Origin: Catonia carolina
Taxonomy: Eukaryota; Arthropoda; Insecta; Hemiptera; Achilidae
Length of the DNA stretch: 64,000 bases
Assembly (NCBI GenBank): GCA_035578175.1
Contig: JAQMRL010000006.1
Location: forward strand, 55,593,001 to 55,657,000
Direction: 5' to 3'
In this document: piece after piece, positions 42,924 to 54,334 of the stretch
How the letters are laid out: each line of letters opens with the position of its first letter
How positions within the stretch are numbered: the stretch's first letter is position 1
Translations under genes and position numbers: made by a program
The notes under the pieces: model-generated
Told to the model about the DNA's origin: nothing
What the model saw: only the letters and a program-made list of their open reading frames with translations
Databases searched by the model: none

Positions 42924-43956
42924 TTCTTCTTCTTAAAGTTCCATTTCTATCGGAGGTTGGATATCATAATGGCTATGGTCACTTTACTGGCTGCTGCTCT
43001 GAATAGTTGCAATGAACTACAGTTGAACCATTCTCTAAGATTCCTCAGCCAGGAGATGCGTCTTCTTCCTACGCCTCTTCTTCCTCGGATCCTTCCCTGC
43101 ATAATAATTCTCAGCAACTCATATTTTTCTCCTCTGGTTATGTGACCCAAATATTCTAGTTTTCTTGTTTTTATACTCTTCATAACTTCCAACTCCTTAT
43201 TTAAACGTCGGAGCACCTCAACATTGGTAACCTTTTGGACCCACTGAATTTTCAATATTCTCCTGTAACACCACATTTCGAACGCTTCTATCTTCTTTAT
43301 GTGCTGTTTCTTCAATGTCCAAGCTTCCATCCCATATAGTACGATAGAAAATACATAACATCTTAGAGCCCTCAATCTGAGAGGTAACTGAAGGTCTTTG
43401 TTTGTTAGCATTGTCTTCAATTTTATGAATGCTTGCCTTGCAGTTTCAATTCGTACTTTAATTTCTTTACTTTGGTCATTCTTGCCATCAACCCAGGTTC
43501 CCAGATATTTGCATGTCTCTACTTTTTCTATTTGGGTTTGCTCTATTGTTAATGTTTCATGTCCATGTTCTGCTTTCGAGACAATCATAAATTTAGTCTT
43601 TCTCTCATTTATTCTAAGTCCATATCCAATGCAATGATCGTTAACTCTATTCACCAACTCTTGCAGTGACTCCAGGGTGTCTGCCATCACAACAGTGTCA
43701 TCAGCGAATCTTATGTTATTTATTATCCTTCCACCCACAGAGATTCCATCACTCAGTTCTGTTATGGCTTCTTGAAATATGGCTTCACTATACATGTTGA
43801 ACAATAGTGGCGACAAAACACAACCCTGTCTTACTCCTCTCTTTACATCAATATTCTCGGACTTTTGTTCTTCGACCTTTATATTGGCCTTTTGATTCCA
43901 ATACAGATTGATGATGATTCGCAAATCTCGTCTGTCTATATTTTTGTTTTTCAAAA
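42924..43956 (-). mobile_element. 5'-truncated RTE-clade insertion with 12-bp target duplication
   Basis: Direct repeats ACTAAAGGATCC at 42912-42923 and 43957-43968 frame the insertion exactly. The 3' end has a short untranslated part and (AAG)n instead of a long poly(A), typical of RTE elements. The 5' end falls inside the RT domain. Confidence 0.9.
42947..43954 (-). pseudogene. RTE-clade reverse transcriptase, 5'-truncated but open
   Basis: A 335-codon frame begins within the fingers/palm region. Visible motifs are GVRQGCVLSPLLFNMYSEAI, the catalytic NNIRFADDTVVMAD, GYGLRINERKTKFMI, YLGTWVDG, LYGMEAWTLKKQHIKKIEAF, KLEYLGHITRGEKYELL and RGRRGVGRRRISWLRNLREW. These follow the order of BovB/RTE proteins. 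The N-terminal endonuclease and the early RT motifs are missing, so it cannot retrotranspose by itself. The uninterrupted frame indicates a young insertion. Confidence 0.88.
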
Positions 43957-43989
43957 ACTAAAGGATCCACGAGATGTCATTGGGAAATT

Positions 43990-44560
43990 ATTTTGTACTA
44001 ATAAAGAAATCAACTAATGTTCATTACTTAATGTGATAAGTTGGATCGGTCCTTTGAGTTCATTGTTTCTAAAATATTATAGGTTCCATATTTGACATTT
44101 TCACTATAAAATCAGACTGCATCAAGCCAATTTCTGTTCTTGTTTTTCATGAAACACATAATCGAGAATGCTTGTTCACACCGGTATATGTAGTTGTAAA
44201 AGGAAGGATATTTTTCATCGCCTTATCGCCAAGTTCTCTGTAGTCTTTACGTGCTCTCAACCTAAATCGGCAATTTTTTTTACTGTTACATCACAAGCGT
44301 TTTTCATTGCACCACAGCTTGGTACGTCCACAAGTTGAGCTTGTTCCTTTTCTGAGAGCCTTTGAATCTTGCTTATTTTACAACAGGTGAATGGATTTCA
44401 GTTCCAAATATCATCACGATCAGGCTCAGGGAAATATTTACTAAACGTGATTGGTAAGCTACGAAGATGCTCAATCATATATTGTTTTTTATCTGGTGAG
44501 GAAAACTCTTATCTGAAGACTCCAAAAACCTGTTGTTTATTGTGGGAAATCGTACATGGG
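43990..44560 (-). pseudogene. hAT transposase C-terminal remnant
   Basis: In broken minus-strand frames I read SKYFPEPDRDDIWN, then NPF, LSEKEQAQLVDVPSCGAMK, and finally CEQAFSIMCFMKNKNRNWLD. These match the last third of ZBED5/GTF2IRD2-like hAT transposases. Several stops and frameshifts occur and the copy is dead. Confidence 0.65.
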
Positions 44561-44709
44561 TAGGTCTACCATGAATTACTGTTTATGCAAGTGTCAGTAC
44601 CTATTAATGTGAGAAAACCAATTTTACAATTTTTTAGGATTTAGGAGGCCTTGCCATTATAGCGAGTGGATGACCAGTTCTTGAAAAAGTTTTGTTGGGA
44701 ACCACTGGT

Positions 44710-45730
44710 ATATACAAACAAATTTCACAGTTTGCTATGTCTTCTTGCCATTATTTTTCCTGTGTTACTTTCACATCTGAATATAATATTTAAAGATATT
44801 ATTAAGACATTTTAAAACACAGTAGGCTATATATGTATATTTAAATAAATATGTTTTTACTACTAGATTATTGGTGAAAATGCAAAGAAAGTTAAGATAA
44901 TGAAAGCATTATAAAGTCACTCCCATCATGTTGAGATTAATGATCTAATTTACAAATCTGATAATTAAAACAAATTAATTACTTTGTATTATTGTTGTTT
45001 TTAATAAAAATTTAACATTATTATAATTATTTTTAAATATATTTCTACTACACATCACTTAAAATAATATACATTTATCTAATAACAATTTGAATAAATA
45101 TTTATTACTAATTTGAAAATAAGATTGATTTTTAACACGCAATATTTAAGATTATTATTGAATGTTTGAAATAATATCTAACCTTACTTAAACAATTACA
45201 TCAGGGACTTCACATAAACAATAAACCAATAAAAATAAATAGATTTGTAAAATAATTAAATATTTTCATCAGAAAATAATTAATAAGAAGAAGAAAGTTA
45301 AAAAGAAAAATTGAATTAAATATAAAACAAGCATGAGGTAGTTTTTACTTAAATTAGTAACAAATAATTATTCAAATTTTTAATAAATATTTTTTTTTAA
45401 GTAACATGCATTTGATCAAATATATTAAATTAAAAAACGTAATATATAAAAATAAAGTACTAAATTTTTGTAAAGTATAGTAGTATATAGAAATACTGCA
45501 TTAATCAATATATACAAAAGCATCTCTGTGAATAAAAATTAAAAATTTTTTTTAGTAATCCAATATGTTGTAAAATAAAGATATAAATTTTATTTACAAA
45601 TTCAATTAGTATTTATATTAGTTTAGTTAAAATTCTCATAACATTATTTAAGCTTTAGAACAATTTTAAGTTGGACTTAATACATATTACAAAGGGTTTT
45701 TATATTTACTAAAATTGGTGGGGGGTTCTA
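44710..45730. other. AT-rich sequence, nothing assigned
   Basis: It has no frame or repeat border that I recognise. Confidence 0.4.
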
Positions 45731-45734
45731 GTTT

Positions 45735-46145
45735 GTTTTTTTTTATTTCCGCTTCAGTCAACTTAAAAAACGATCCTCATTCATGAGATACTCCTTTCAT
45801 TTTCTTGCTCAAGTTCTTATTTTGAAGCTCAGGTTTTTTTCATTAAAACAAAAATTTTTTCTTTCATTGCTTTACTTTGGCATTTAGTTTTTCTTAACTT
45901 TTTCCTCTTGAAACCTATAATGTTTGTTAATTGAATCTTTTTCTATGTTTACTGTCATTAGGTGCTTCTGTTTCTTTGAACAATCTTGATTTGTTTTTGT
46001 ATTCTTTCATCTTTTCAAATACTTGTTTCGCTACTTGTTTTGTAAATCATTCATGCTTTATCTTTACCTCAGATGTCCGCAGAATCTCATTCTTCTTTTC
46101 TTATTCCATCCGATATGTTTTGGATTTGTTAATAAAACTCTTTGT
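45735..46145 (-). pseudogene. decayed LINE ORF2 C-terminal fragment
   Basis: The minus strand gives KRRMRFCGHLR, MNDLQNK and FQEEKVKKN, with many stops. The order resembles the C-terminal part of the LINE at 24886. The fragment is old. Confidence 0.4.
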
Positions 46146-46942
46146 TTGAGTAATTCTTCGCCCAATATTTTCCATCTTTAATTCTCTTCTTAATTCTTTA
46201 TAGGTAGGCCTATCCTGTTATTTTTTAAATTTAGTCATCGTAATTGGTTGTATTCATTAGTATTTTCAGCTGGTAAAGGGATTTTTTAATGTATTTAACA
46301 AGTTGTAAAAATTTATATACCAAAAATTCAAAATTTAATTCTTATTACTCAATACGTTGCCTTCAACACTAAATACCAAACTTTACTTTTATTTTATGAA
46401 TTACCGTGTAAAAAAATGAAATTATTCAGGATTAAAAACTTTTAAACTTGAAACTATAGAAAATTTTTACATATGTGCCTTCTTGAAAGGTAGTAGGTAT
46501 AGGACTTAAACCAGGTAAATTATTTATGAAGTTAATATTAAATCATGGAATATTTAAGTGGCTTTTTAATACTTAGAATATAAATTTTGATTGTTATTTA
46601 AATTAATAATCCAAATTAATACTTTATTAGTTTTAAAATATGAAAACAGAGATATGTGTTAGGATTTATTTCATTTTATTAGATTATGTTAGGTTATGTT
46701 TCTTATTATTATTTCAAATTTGTGTCTTTAGTTATGGCTAATATCTTTATTAAAACAAATACTTTGCAGAAAATATTACTTTTTAATATATGTCTATATA
46801 CAGCTCAATGTTAAATATTGAGTTATCATTTAACATACCAGTTTACTTTGATGGTTATGAAGCAATCAGGAAGGTAATCAAAATAATGTTAATGAAATGA
46901 TAATGACATTAATTAATTAATTATGGTGATCTACGATTAAAT

Positions 46943-47217
46943 TTAATAATTAATATATGGCCAATTAATTTTCTCACCAAATGGTCTTTTTGGATGTTCA
47001 CCCCATAGGAAGGTTCTCTTTACAGGTGATAAATAGCTATCTCTTAAATAAAAAGGTGCATTTGCCCAGTTAGTCAATGCAGTGAATGGTCTCAGTTCTG
47101 GGTATTCATGCCACCAGGGATCACGGGTGATCAATGATTTTGGCATCAGTGTGCTTGGTTCCAATAATTGTGTCAAAGGCCTCCTTGTGTAACCTCCTCT
47201 GGAGTAAATTGGTTGAC
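46943..47217 (-). CDS. last exon of the Pro/Tyr/Trp-rich protein
   Basis: The acceptor is CAG (revcomp 47218-47220). It opens with two bases completing Gly, then 90 codons and TAA at 46943-46945. It has far fewer A/T third positions in runs than the flanking DNA. Confidence 0.8.
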
Positions 47218-48791
47218 CTGAAATTGTGATAAAAATAAATATACTACTTTAAAATTTATAATTTTTAACTTAAATAAAATTACTAGTAGATCTTAAAACT
47301 ATTGTTCTACAAATTATTAAATTAATCTGGTAATCATCCACTGGAATGCGTACGACGCTTCGGCCACCATGTTGCACATTTTAAATTGAAACCTAAGGCT
47401 TATGTGTGCTGTAATGAGAACTTGTATGTACAAGCAACGTTACAGACCAAAATAAGACATGGTGAGGTAAGCTATTCTGCCAGTGACTAGCGCGTGCGCA
47501 CACCAGTGTCATTTTGCCGGTTACTAGATCATAGAACCAAAACATAATAGTTAAATAATTTTCCCTTTCTATTTACTGCTACTTACAACCTGTTCCGTTT
47601 CTTTGAACCATAAGTAGTAATAATTGATATGGCAAAGGAAGTTAAAAAATAAAGGAAGTTCAATGTACATCAATCTTTGACCTCTGATATTAATAAAATA
47701 AATAAGGTACAAAAAAATGTTACACTATATTTTGATTACAATATCTGTTGGGCAAGTCCAAAAAAATAAAATCTCTTACACTTAAATTTTGAGTTAAACT
47801 AATTTCGTCTTAAAAATTGTATGTTCATGTAGTTTATCCAAATATCTATCACTAAATTCTGAGCTTTTGTATTTTACTGTCTTGAATTCGTTGCTTGTGG
47901 GCAGCTTTTTATGTTCAATATGTGTTGGACAGTCTTTGACTGGAATTGTTTAAAATTTTGATGTTGGAATTTGCAGATTTTTGTCAAATTTGTATCCATT
48001 TGTCGAAATAAGTTTCAACATTGATTTGTACAGATTCATTTTGTTAAATTTTGAGAGGAGGGACTCGTTGACTAAAACAATTAATATATTTTTTGAAAAT
48101 TTAGGTCTAATTTGTTTTCTTTCGACATATATATGTTGTTTCTTTCTAAGGCATAACAAGCAGGTGGAGTGTTAAATTATTTGCACTTGATCTGCTGGTT
48201 CCAGGGCTACAGAAATATAATGCTATTTCTTATCATATGGTCAGTCAATTATATGACTGAAGTATTTAAGAACAGAAGAGCGAGAGGTTTAAAAGACACT
48301 AGTAAGAGTTATATCTGAGAGTAAAAAATTTCATTATACACCCAGACCCTGTGGTGAACAAAGTGAGGAAGGCACTCAGTGCCTCCCACTCAGTGAGGAA
48401 GGCAGTCATAAACCACCTCACTCTTCATTTTTAATTAGTAAAGCCTCTAGAGAGGTTCAAACCAACCTTTCGGCTGATGACATAAACAACACATAATAAA
48501 AAACCTACAGCGAAGTGAATAAAAAGTAGGTTTTGCGTGCAACACATCTAGTTTTATTAAATTAATTTAATTAATAAAAAGTAACATTACCAGCATAATT
48601 AAAGAACTGAGCAGCTTTTTCACCGGGTGACTGACGTGCTGGTGTGTATTCACGTGGAGCTAAATATGTTTTTGGTTGAGGGGTCTTTGGTCTGTACATC
48701 CATGGGTGTCTGAATTGAGGTGGGAATAGAGCTTCAATGGATGCTAAACGTGCATCATGTAATTCTTGATCTCTTAAAGCTTTTAATGGAT
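46943..48791 (-). CDS. Pro/Tyr/Trp-rich protein gene, last two exons
   Basis: The exons on the minus strand are 48591-48791 and 46943-47217, with GT-AG borders (donor G|GTAATG, acceptor TTTCAG). The split Gly codon joins exactly. At least 158 residues result: DPLKALRDQELHDARLASIE, ALFPPQFRHPWMYRPKTP, SPGEKAAQFFNYAG|QPIYSRGG, then TRRPLTQLLEPSTLMPK, WWHEYPELRPFTALTNW and a C-terminus KRPFGEKINWPYINY. There is no signal peptide, membrane segment or known catalytic motif in this part. The Pro/Arg/Trp/Tyr-rich, domain-free character reminds me of insect thick-filament proteins such as myofilin, but I could not verify that. The incoming phase needs an upstream exon ending in G. The intron holds a jockey fragment and a repeat B copy. 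Confidence 0.8.
47790..48140 (-). pseudogene. jockey-clade LINE fragment
   Basis: The minus strand reads NESLLSKFNKMNLYKSMLKL and DKNLQIPTSKF, parallel to RSSLNLNNKILIYKSILKP of the 4975 copy. It is decayed and lies in the intron of the 46943-48791 gene. Confidence 0.5.
48152..48495 (+). repeat. repeat B copy
   Basis: GCATAACAAGCAGGTGGAG to CAACCTTTCGGCTGATGACA and TAAACAACAC on the plus strand. A short duplication of CACTCAGTG-like text interrupts the frame. Confidence 0.8.
48591..48791 (-). CDS. penultimate exon of the Pro/Tyr/Trp-rich protein
   Basis: The acceptor is TTTTAG (revcomp 48792-48797) and the donor is G|GTAATG (below 48591). Two bases, 66 codons and one base make up its 201 bases. 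It encodes DPLKALRDQE through AAQFFNYA. Confidence 0.8.
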
Positions 48792-48929
48792 CTAAAATGT
48801 AAGAAAAAAAGACAAATATTAAAAATTAGTAATTTATTAATCTAATAATTATAATAATTATCATATACTTTACCTTGTCTGAAAATTTTTAGATGAATAA
48901 CTTATATGTTATACAATTCAAAAGTTTTT

Positions 48930-49040
48930 TTTTAACGTCCGACTGTTCTGCAATTACTGCTAATGGATGGAACCCAAGACCGCATGATGAGAGGCGAGCA
49001 CGTTACCAACTACGCCAATGCGGTCGGCTAATTCAAAAGT
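48930..49040 (-). mobile_element. SINE2 copy, internally deleted
   Basis: The minus-strand head has GCCGACCGCATTGGCGTAGT and B box GGGTTCCATCCATTAGC. The body is shortened and ends at ACGTTAAAAAAAAA. Confidence 0.6.
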
Positions 49041-49736
49041 GTTTTATTCAAAAATTATATTTTAAATATTTTTAGACGTTATTAATTTTAATTTATACAT
49101 ACATCATGTTTTAATTTATATATCATAAGTACTAAATATAAAACAAATTTGAGTTATTTTATTCGTTATAAGAAATAACCTAACCTAAACAATATTATTA
49201 ATTATGTTAATACTGAGAGAAAATTTTATATTATTTTTAAAAAAATGCTTGAAATAATGATTACTTAATATCAATAAAATATTTCATTAGGTTTTGTCAT
49301 TGCATTGTGAAAGCAGTATTTTTAAATCGATTTGCTATGCTTATCCAATTTCAACTGTTTTTCAACTTTAAATATCATAACTATGATCGTACTTACAGTT
49401 GAGTAGGTCAGAATCAAAACTCACTAAATCCAAAAGGACTTGCAATTAAGATAATTATTCATTTTCATTCTACAGCGCAAGACCCACACACATATTAGAT
49501 ACGTTGTTGCAAAATGTTAATTTCATAACTTATATTATCCTATTAAATATGCATTTACAAAACTGAAGTCCTTTAAAAACAGTATAAAAACTCTTTAAGT
49601 TCAGAGGATTAAAAAATGGCAAAAAATTCCTTAAGCCTGGAGCCTCCATAATAACAATAATTTAAATGAGTGTCAAAACTATCCTTGGATACTAATGCAT
49701 TTTTTTGATAATTTTATCTACTATTTTTTATATTTT

Positions 49737-49905
49737 AGATCATTCACATTAACTTCTTGGTCATTAGTAACAACTTTGGATTAAGGAATAGTGAATCTGA
49801 ATACATAATCATTTTTAAGACCCAAGCCAGGAATTTAACCCAGAACTGCTTTGCAGCATACCCTGCTAAGTATTAGGCTACTGAGATGACCATTGTTGTT
49901 TTTAA
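49737..49905 (-). mobile_element. SINE1 copy
   Basis: On the minus strand the B box is diverged (GGGTTAAATTCCTGGCTTG) and the body reads TTGTTACTAATGACCAAG. It has the full length of about 165 bases. Confidence 0.6.
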
Positions 49906-51207
49906 ACACAAATTTTCTAATAATATTATCAAATAATATTGTTGGCATCACTGTGTAAATGTTCAGAAAATGTTCAATCTTGTTACATAATCTTAAAATA
50001 GAAAGAAGGTTACTGATGTTGTTTTAACAGCCGGAGAAGTAATTCAAATATCAGATTCAAAAATAACATAATCAGTAATTAATTCTTTACATAGAATTTG
50101 AAAATGTTCTTTCAGATGTTTTATCGTAAACTTTTACATACCACATTATCAAGGATAGGTAGGGGTATATCTCAGGGAACCATGCTAGTGCCTATTCACT
50201 TTTAGAGTTCAACATTCAATTATGCAATATGTGCCAAAACTAAAAAACGTATTAATTTAAAATAAAAATGACAAGTCAAGTGAATAAAAAACTCTTAAAA
50301 AACGTCTACAACAGCTATATATTAAAATATTACGTTGTTTTAAAATGTAAAAATAAATTTTAAATAATTTTTTATTATTTGGTTCAAAAGAATTAAACGA
50401 TTTACAATAATAATTGATAAAGTGCCAATTTTTTCTTAAGTAATAATTATTTTTGTACGTACATACCATACCTTACTAAAACATTAACAGACTTATAAAG
50501 AAACTATATTTATAAGCCAAACAAACAGATGTGCTATTACATCAAGCATCGTAAGTATTTTATTTACGTTAATCTATGGTATGGTTTTTCTTTCAACGTT
50601 GATTACATAAGTAAATACTTTGAGTTCTATTTTAATACTTAATGTAATTAATTACGAAAATATTTCTGCTGCATTTATACAGAGTACATAATATTCTGTG
50701 TTATTAATTAGGATAAAACTGCCAAAAAATTATTGTAAACAAATTCTAATAATCAATGTATCAATCATTTTAGACATTACCAAATATAAAAATAGTTAAT
50801 AGCGTAATTTTCCAAAAATAGCTTTCAAAATGTCTGTGATAAACCAAGCCATCTAGCTGTTTGTTCAAAAACCTCTTAATCTTTGACTAATAACCCATAC
50901 AAAAACAATATCTATGGATTCTTGCAAAGCTGCGTTCTGTTCATTACTAAGATATAAAGATAATCTTATATCATAATTTAATTTTTTATATATTTGTGTT
51001 TTTCATAAGAGGTAAATATTATTTTCTGATCAGACAGAAAATTAAAAAAAGGTTAAGTAAAAGAGTGCTTTGGATTCTTCCAAAGAGTAAGAAACCTATT
51101 TAGCCTCAATAAGTTCTTATGCATAGTAATACAATTATCTATAACACCTTTTTATTGTGCCAATACTGACATTAAGGAATTCACATATTTAAGAACATTT
51201 TTCTTAC
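49906..51207. other. AT-rich sequence, nothing assigned
   Basis: This is presumably intronic to or upstream of the 46943-48791 gene. No exon-like frame with good splice sites was found apart from the weak candidate at 51208. Confidence 0.35.
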
Positions 51208-51233
51208 CAGATGGAAAACGTCTTTTCAGATTA
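51208..51233 (-). CDS. weak candidate upstream microexon
   Basis: The minus strand reads TTTTCTAG, then 26 bases encoding NLKRRFPS, then donor GTAAGAAA. The outgoing phase (one base, G) fits the next exon (giving ...RRFPSDPLKALRDQ). The fit of phase and donor is the only support. Confidence 0.2.
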
Positions 51234-51336
51234 CTAGAAAAGGAATTAAGTAAAACGGTGCAGAAAAAAGTAGTTTCATCTTAAATGTGAGAAGCCTACT
51301 TTGGGATCAAGAAATTTATACATATTGTAATTCTGA

Positions 51337-51500
51337 TAACAGGCAGGTGGATTCTTAAATTATTTGCACTTGATCTGCTAGTTCCAGGGCTACAAAAAAT
51401 AGTTACGTTTCTTATCACAAGGTCAACCAATTATTTGACTGAAGAACAGATGAGGTAGAGGTGTAAAAAACATTAATCAGTTATCTCCTCTGGAGAAATG
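51337..51500 (+). repeat. repeat B copy, 5' part only
   Basis: It begins AACAGGCAGGTGG and TTGCACTTGATCTGCTAG, and stops after TTATCTCCTCTGGAG. It is truncated at the 3' end, which is unusual for retroposed sequence. Confidence 0.75.
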
Positions 51501-52486
51501 ATTTTTCTTACTATTTTAATTTACATTCTATAAAATGTACATAAAATTAAACTCTCAGGAACATTGTTATACATTATTCCTTTACATGCTGAAACATGAC
51601 TCTTCCATTCCTACCCTAAAAAAATTCTACGGAATGTAATCATAATTGTCCAAAATGTGTTTTTTTTATAGAAAAAACAAAAAATTTTAATGCTAATAAC
51701 ATGTTTAAAATGACATTTTTTTATTTGGAAACTGCAAGTGTAGAATATAATATGTGAAGAACCAAAATTTTTTTATTTCCATTGCATAAAAAGATATCAA
51801 AATAAACTTATCAATTTAACAATTAAAATGACTGGTGCATTTGACTCAGTAAAACTGAAGGAATTATTTTAAATTCCTTCTTCTGTTACCTTGGTACAAT
51901 TATACCCGTAATTATTAAACAGAAATTAAACGGTTCTGAAAAGTTAACAGTCTTAAGGAACCAAAAATGAGTCATTAATTTTCAAATTAATAATTTTATG
52001 ACTTGGGTACAAAAATCACAAATAAAGACTCAATTTAATCATAATTCATTCGTAAGAAAAGATAATGCAAATACCAGGCAGAACACAAGAAAAAACAAAA
52101 TCAATTTTCAGTAAAGATGAAAATGTCCATGCTGGTAGTATTACAATCAGTTCAAATTATTACTCAAATACCAAAATATAAAAAATAATTACAAGTCAAA
52201 CAAGAAGAACATAATCTACAAACTGGGAAAAATCTGCAGTAATATGAATGGTACACGGATGAGCAGTAAATGTAGAATTTTAAGAATGATATAAAACAAA
52301 AGAAAAAAGTATGGTGTCACACACCCACACGACTTCCTATTACCAATGTAAATAATGAACAATATTATCCACGGTAAAGAAGATGTTTAATCATTAGTAC
52401 AATGATTATAATGTTTAATCATTAGTAGGCCTATAACAAAGTAAAATGAAAAACATTATGCAATTTTATGTTTTTAAGTTTGTTTT

Positions 52487-52645
52487 AGGTCGCATTAACA
52501 TCTTGGTTATTAGAAACTATGTTGGAGTGAGGAATAGTGGGTTTGAACTCTTAATAATTTTCCAGACCCTGGCCAGGAACCGAACCCAGGACTTCCACTT
52601 CACAGCGTAGCCTGCTAACCACTGGGTCACCAATAACCCAATTTT
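52487..52645 (-). mobile_element. SINE1 copy nested in repeat A
   Basis: The minus-strand head GGTGACCCAGTGGTTAGCAG and B box GGTTCGGTTCCTGGCC are well kept. The body ends ATGTTAATGCGACCTAAAAC. Confidence 0.75.
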
Positions 52646-53161
52646 AATCATGAACCATTGGAGTGAATTACACAAAAAGAAAATCAACCTCTGTAGGACT
52701 TAAAAATACGAAAAAACACTAACTGAACGACTAGTCTATGAAGAAAAAATCCTTAAAGTAAAAGTTGTAGGATTTTTGACTTTCTATAACTTCATTGTAA
52801 AGTGTATATTAAGACTGCAATCTTAAAAAAATTAGTACTTTATCAATTGTAATGAACAAAATACTGAAATCACTAATTGATGCTAAATTAAGCGTTGTAG
52901 AAAAAGTATTTGAATTAAAAGTTGTAGGTTTTTTAATTTTCTACATCTTTGATTATGTACGCTTTTGTTTTTAAATGCATGCTAAGAACACAATCTTAAA
53001 AAAAACATTTATTTTACCACGAGTGTACAATCTTCCACGAATTTCAGCAGACATATCACTTACCCAATCTTGCAGAGCACAAACTATCTAGTAAATCAGG
53101 CGATTTAAAAGAAAGTAATTTTGAGAAAATTGCAAAACCGTGGAAATTCACAAAAATAAAT

Positions 53162-53490
53162 TACAACCCACCAGGTTGTTATAGTGGTAAAGTCATAGCC
53201 GCGAGTCAGCTGTTTAACAGCTGATTTTTGGAGACGAAGGTTCCTGGTTCAAATTCTTATAAAGTTAGTTACTTTTAAGTGGATTTGAATACTAGACAGT
53301 GATTACCAGTGTACATTGATAGTTGGGTTCAATTAACCATAATCTCTGGAGTGTTCGGCCTGGGTTTGTACAAGACTACACCTCATTTACATGTTGTACA
53401 CATCTTCCTCATCTCAATGGCTGACGGGGTTGCTTAATGTTCGAATGGAACAGATTGCAACGTACACACATTAGGAATAAAAAAATTAAT
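53162..53490 (+). mobile_element. SINE3 copy nested in repeat A
   Basis: Starts CCACCAGGTTGTTATAGTGG with an A-box-like stretch, then GGTTCAAATTCTTATAAAG, then the body to CACACATTAGG and an A-rich end. The flanks AAATTAC and TAATTAC form a possible short target duplication. Confidence 0.7.
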
Positions 53491-54334
53491 TACTACATCT
53501 GGTTGACCAATTTTGATGAAAATATTCATGTCGGGTTCCTTAATAATACCTAAGTTAAATTCCAAGTTCCAACTTCGTACAATGTTCCATTCTTGAGATA
53601 TTTTGTTCTGATATACACTGACAGACAAATTGCTTAAAACAAGATTTTTGGGTTTATGGGGCCTGAAAATGAGTATTTCTAGTAAAAACTTATTATCGAA
53701 AATCAACATGAAAACAATACTTTAATTCTTTATATTCATATAGGACAAGAGAAAGTAAAAATGTTTAAGACAATAAATCAAATTAAAACAAAGAAAAGGA
53801 AATTGGGAAATTGGAACAAGTGTTTTTCTGATCATAAATTAACGAAACTCTCATAAGTTATGAATTCAAGTGAAATTATCATGAAAATATTGCTTCAATA
53901 TTTAACAGAAATAAATCAAATATTTGTGGTTAAGTAGTAGAGCGTAAAATCGTTAAAATTTTCCTGGCAACATCTGATGCCAGAATCATAAAGCTTCTTA
54001 ATTCTTAGAAGAAAAATATATACTATTGTAATACACTAATAATAACACATTGTGGAACTACATAAAAATAGAATTTGATTTAATGTTAAAGTCAACTTGG
54101 TAACACACCAGGAGCTCTGTATTTTATTATGATTTTTTTAATATATATATTTTACGGGATATTGCCTTGTTTGAAAGTCACGGTTATTTTTGTGACATGT
54201 TATTATTTCCATTTATTTTATTTTGTTTTGAGTCTGCTATCTAGTATTTGATTCTACCTTAAACTAAATTTTATCAGGAACAGAGAATTAATTAATATAC
54301 TTAAGGGTTAAATTAATTAAATTAATAATATATT

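Larger units (their letters stand above)
42879..44707 (-). mobile_element. hAT relic split by an RTE insertion
   Basis: The left end CATTGGTTCCCATC and the inverted right end CAGTGGTTCCCAACA match hAT-type termini such as CAATGGTTCCCAAAG at 57555. The 8-bp flanks (GATTGCAC and GTATATAC) agree poorly, so the target duplication is not confirmed. The interior carries a decayed hAT transposase on the minus strand and a 1033-bp RTE insertion. Confidence 0.6.
52305..53756 (-). repeat. repeat A copy split by SINE1 and SINE3
   Basis: Minus-strand repeat A starts at 53756 (TACTTTCTCTTGTCCTATATG) and ends near 52305 with the hairpin region GTCGTGTGGGTGTGTGACAC. SINE3 (53162-53490) and SINE1 (52487-52645) interrupt it at different points. 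Confidence 0.65.
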
